A stretch of DNA of 64,000 nucleotides from Clostridiales bacterium (lineage in GTDB: Bacteria; Bacillota; Clostridia; Lachnospirales; Lachnospiraceae). The notes beneath the pieces were generated by a model that worked only from the letters and a program-made list of their open reading frames with translations, was not told the origin of the DNA and did not search any database. The position numbers and the translations under genes are program-made. The stretch covers positions 1 to 64,000 of the forward strand of contig JAJQAC010000019.1 in assembly GCA_021204025.1 (NCBI GenBank). The letters are read 5' to 3'. Of this stretch, positions 61,528-64,000 are shown in pieces; within the stretch, counting starts at the first letter, position 1; every line of letters begins with the position of its first letter.

Positions 61528-62199
61528 TTGAAGACATTCCCAAAACCATTGTCAGCCGGGGAGGAAAGAGCCTGCCTGGAACGCCTGGAGGCCGGGGAAC
61601 CGGAGGCCAGAACACTTTTGATTGAGCGAAATATGCGTCTTGTCGCTCATGTGGCAAAAAAATACCAGAATTCTGATTATGATATGGAGGAATTCATCTC
61701 AGTTGGGAGCATCGGGCTGATTAAAGCGGTGAATACCTATCACAGGGATCGAGGAAGCAGGTTTGCAACTTATGCGGCGAAATGTATCGAAAACGAGATT
61801 CTGATGCTCCTTCGCAGCAATAAAAAATATTCGAGAGAAGTTTCGCTCTATGAGCCTGTCGGAGTAGATAAAGATGGGGAAGCCGTAAGTCTGGTCGATC
61901 TGATGGAAGCGGAAAACAGAGAAATGCTGGACGATATAATCCGCGATCAGGATATCCGGGAACTCTACGAGGCTTATGAGATCGGTCTTAAGAATCAGGA
62001 AAAGGCCGTGATCCGTATGAGATACGGTCTTTTTGGTGAGAAAGCGCGAACACAGCGGGAAATCGCGGCTGCACTCGGCATATCGCGTTCCTATGTGAGC
62101 CGGATTGAAAAAAGGGCGTTAAAGAAACTGAGAGAACAGTTCGGGGAAAAGGAGTCCCCGCCTTATCAGCAAAAAGAAAGAGAGGTAAGGAAAACGTAA
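61528..62199 (+). CDS. sigK: Sporulation sigma factor SigK
   Basis: About 223 residues, start TTG 61528 with AGGTGG eight bases before; GTG 61516 is also possible. Sigma-70 text: LIERNMRLVAHVAKKYQ (region 2), DMEEFISVGSIGLIKAVNTY, FATYAAKCIENEILMLLR, and region 4 TQREIAAALGISRSYVSRIE. N-terminal KTFPKPLSAGEERACLE resembles mature SigK, with no cleavable pro-sequence, as in Clostridioides difficile. Controls late mother-cell genes. Confidence 0.88.
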   Translation: MKTFPKPLSAGEERACLERLEAGEPEARTLLIERNMRLVAHVAKKYQNSDYDMEEFISVGSIGLIKAVNTYHRDRGSRFATYAAKCIENEILMLLRSNKKYSREVSLYEPVGVDKDGEAVSLVDLMEAENREMLDDIIRDQDIRELYEAYEIGLKNQEKAVIRMRYGLFGEKARTQREIAAALGISRSYVSRIEKRALKKLREQFGEKESPPYQQKEREVRKT

Positions 62200-62222
62200 C
62201 TCTGGAGATCATGTAAGATCCG

Positions 62223-62765
62223 TCAGTCCCCGCCTAACAGAGACTTCATCACAAAGGCATAGATTTTCTGGCTGTTTTTCTTCCATTGGGTACACATCGA
62301 CTCTGCCTGTTCTCTGTCAGGGACAGAGAGATTCAGATCAAACAGGATCCCTTTTCCTTCGCGCACTTCACAGTGTACAATATAATCCTGATTTGTGGAT
62401 TTATAGTAATCAGCCTGGATGCCCATCTGACTGCGAAGGTGAAAGCGGTTGTCTTTGAGATACTGATCCATATCCTGGATAATAGCGGGAGAGATATTTT
62501 TCTGGAAAAAAGTCAAAGTATCTTCTCCCTCGGGAGTAATTTCATAGTTCGTGCTGTTGTGTGTGGAACGGGAACGGATCAGGCCCGCTTCCTGCAGCTC
62601 ATTTAATGCCTGCTGAAGTGTAAAATAATTGGTATATTCGTGCTGAAGGAAAAAGTCAGTTAACTGGGCATTGCTCAAAGGAAAGTTGACTTTTTTCAGC
62701 ATATAAAGATTCATCAGTTTATACAGGGTCATCGGATCGGACAGCATATCAAAATTCTCTTCCAT
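62223..62765 (-). CDS. DUF4364 family protein
   Basis: A 180-residue protein with an N-terminal winged-helix look (NAQLTDFFLQHEYTNYFTLQ, ALNELQEAGLIRSRSTHNST), which matches the clostridial DUF4364 family, possible DNA-binding regulators. It is convergent with sigK. The C-terminal half is a mixed alpha/beta region (VHCEVREGKGILFDLNLSVP). Function unknown. Confidence 0.82.
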   Translation of the reverse strand: MEENFDMLSDPMTLYKLMNLYMLKKVNFPLSNAQLTDFFLQHEYTNYFTLQQALNELQEAGLIRSRSTHNSTNYEITPEGEDTLTFFQKNISPAIIQDMDQYLKDNRFHLRSQMGIQADYYKSTNQDYIVHCEVREGKGILFDLNLSVPDREQAESMCTQWKKNSQKIYAFVMKSLLGGD

Positions 62766-62967
62766 TCACTTTTTTTATAATCATACCAATTTAAACCTTT
62801 TAAATCAAGTGAAATTATGCTAAGATATAAACGATTATCTGCCTGCGACGATCCATGCTGGCGGGCATCGGTAAGAAAAGTAACTTCTGGATTGTCGCAC
62901 ACAGTCAAATGTCCATGCGGGCGCGTACGATTGGCCAAACGCTTCGCTGGAATGAAAAGGTGACACT

Positions 62968-64000
62968 ATGAGAGAAAAAATCAATCGGCTGGCAAGAGGG
63001 ATCGTGGACCGGGTAAAAACCGGTCTTATCGTTCGCCCGCTGTCTATGGAGGCTGCGGTTCTGGCAGGAGGAATCTCATCCGGAGAACTGTCTGTTTCCG
63101 ATGCGGATGGCGGTTATATCAAAGGACTGGTCTATTCTTCCAACGTACGGGTTAAAGTGAAAAATGATTCCTTCGGCGGCGTTCGTAACCGGATTGCTTT
63201 TGAGGTTGACAGCAGACATCTGTCCTGCGACGATGAGATAGCGGGAGAATTTTATCTGGTAACGGATGACGGAGAAACGAGGATACCATATCGTTTTGCA
63301 GTGCAGTTCAATCAGTCCGGTATGACTCTGAGGCAGTTAAAGAGCGCAAAAGATTTTGCGGACATTGTCAGAAGCGATCCGGATATGGGACTGCGTCTGT
63401 TCACGTTTGAAGATTTTGTGGAAGCTCCTTTTATGCAGGATCCTCATATCCGTATCCTTTATGACGGTTTGAAGAAAAGACCAGACCGCAGGAACAGTCT
63501 CGAAGAATTTTTAGTCACTTTAAAACAAAAGCAGCCGGTTGAACTTGTGGTGAGCGTCATGCCAAGAAAATACCGGGCAGATGCAAAGAAGCTCGAGGAT
63601 GTAGTAAAGATCCGATGCAGTACCTGGGGATATGTACATTTTGAGGTATCCGCGGATGGAGATTTCCTGAAGCTGCCAAAAACGTCGTTCAGTCAGGAAG
63701 ATTTTACAGACGGCGTATGTACCGTTTCCTACCAGATCGACCCTGCCAGGCTTCATGGCGGACATAATCTGGGATCGCTTCATATCGATACCGTGCGGGA
63801 TGCCAGAATCATTCCGATCGAAGTGAAGGGAATCTCGAACAAAGATGCAAACAGAAAAAAACCATCCTATGCGGATCTGAGCAGTTATATGGCGATGCGT
63901 CTGCAGTATGAGACGCAGGAGACAAAAGATCCTCTTCTCATGGGACAGATGAGAAAAAAACTCGATGCGATGTATGAACGTTTCCAGGATACTCTCACGA
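62968..64000 (+). CDS. DUF5717 family protein, N-terminal part (runs off the window)
   Basis: The frame is open from ATG 62968 (AAAAGGTGA before it) to the window end, giving 344 residues so far. It begins MREKINRLARGIVDRVKTGL and continues with a beta-rich region (ELSVSDADGGYIKGLVYSSN). This resembles the large DUF5717 proteins of Lachnospiraceae, which exceed 1000 residues. The C-terminus lies outside. Role unknown. The 200 bases before it hold a GC-rich segment near 62870-62950 (CCAAACGCTTCGCTGG) possibly related to the repeat family at 12027. Confidence 0.7.
   Translation, partial: MREKINRLARGIVDRVKTGLIVRPLSMEAAVLAGGISSGELSVSDADGGYIKGLVYSSNVRVKVKNDSFGGVRNRIAFEVDSRHLSCDDEIAGEFYLVTDDGETRIPYRFAVQFNQSGMTLRQLKSAKDFADIVRSDPDMGLRLFTFEDFVEAPFMQDPHIRILYDGLKKRPDRRNSLEEFLVTLKQKQPVELVVSVMPRKYRADAKKLEDVVKIRCSTWGYVHFEVSADGDFLKLPKTSFSQEDFTDGVCTVSYQIDPARLHGGHNLGSLHIDTVRDARIIPIEVKGISNKDANRKKPSYADLSSYMAMRLQYETQETKDPLLMGQMRKKLDAMYERFQDTLT

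Noticed and set aside
1-64000. CRISPR array, tRNA, rRNA or complete insertion sequence
   Set aside because: No evenly spaced long repeats with unique spacers, no cloverleaf or rRNA text, and no transposase gene were seen on reading both strands.

Overview
The window looks like chromosomal DNA of an anaerobic, spore-forming member of the Clostridia, most likely Lachnospiraceae. The evidence is a stand-alone sporulation sigma factor (SigK type), DUF4364- and DUF5717-like genes, the paired radical-SAM / DUF2344 genes next to RNase G, a PurO-type IMP cyclohydrolase, T-box control, and strong AGGAGG-type ribosome binding sites. Genus cannot be fixed by reading alone.

Layout. (1) 1-1800: island edge or mobile-element debris, with a sigma-like gene of the kind carried on integrative elements, an iteron-like repeat array, and a DNA methyltransferase remnant cut at both ends. 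(2) 1842-9109: a PucR-type regulator divergent from a soluble molybdenum enzyme operon (Mo catalytic subunit, 4Fe-4S subunit, a TorD-AsrA fusion, AsrB). (3) 9102-18524: a strong promoter and Moco riboswitch, then mobAB, moeA, a MoeA-like gene, moaC, moaA, a MOSC-MogA fusion and modABC. Cofactor synthesis and molybdate import therefore sit beside two Mo enzymes. (4) 18893-26275: GntR regulator, PatB/MalY-like C-S lyase, APC permease, then a flavoprotein, a second Mo enzyme and its 4Fe-4S subunit. (5) 26436-29020: a lipoprotein alpha/beta hydrolase and a cell-wall-repeat secreted protein. (6) 29030-32475: a Trp-type T-box in front of a trpXYZ transporter whose binding-protein gene carries an in-frame stop. 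(7) 32542-33436: the scar of a deleted TetR / enoate reductase pair. (8) 33549-35440: a HipA-like kinase fused to a P-loop nucleotide/polynucleotide-kinase-like domain. (9) 35621-35945 and 54073-54392: two copies of a cassette made of a conserved, apparently structured leader and a 43-residue membrane peptide. (10) 36103-52811: a rhamnose-type sugar locus: ABC transporter, two binding proteins, a YesM/YesN-like two-component system, RhaB, RhaD, FucO, an AraC regulator, a FucI/AraA-fold isomerase and RhaM. (11) 53090-64000: mostly housekeeping genes: a phosphatase, radical SAM pair, RNase G, split purine genes, SigK, DUF4364 and DUF5717.

How the parts fit. Regions 2-4 form one molybdenum economy: molybdate enters through ModABC, the Moa/Moe/Mob genes build Mo-bisPGD under Moco riboswitch control, and two cytoplasmic DMSO-reductase-superfamily enzymes use it. 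Each enzyme has its own soluble flavoprotein to bring electrons from NAD(P)H (AsrAB-like for the first, a disulfide-reductase-fold flavoprotein for the second). MPT synthase genes (moaD, moaE) are not in the window. In the sugar locus, two promoters (before rhaB and before the isomerase) carry the same two-half-site operator at identical spacing, which ties them to one regulator, probably the local AraC protein.

The most promising undescribed items are the leader plus 43-aa peptide cassettes, the HipA/P-loop fusion kinase with an inverted repeat around its promoter, the TorD-AsrA fusion feeding a Mo enzyme, and the sigK start buried in the purH terminator.
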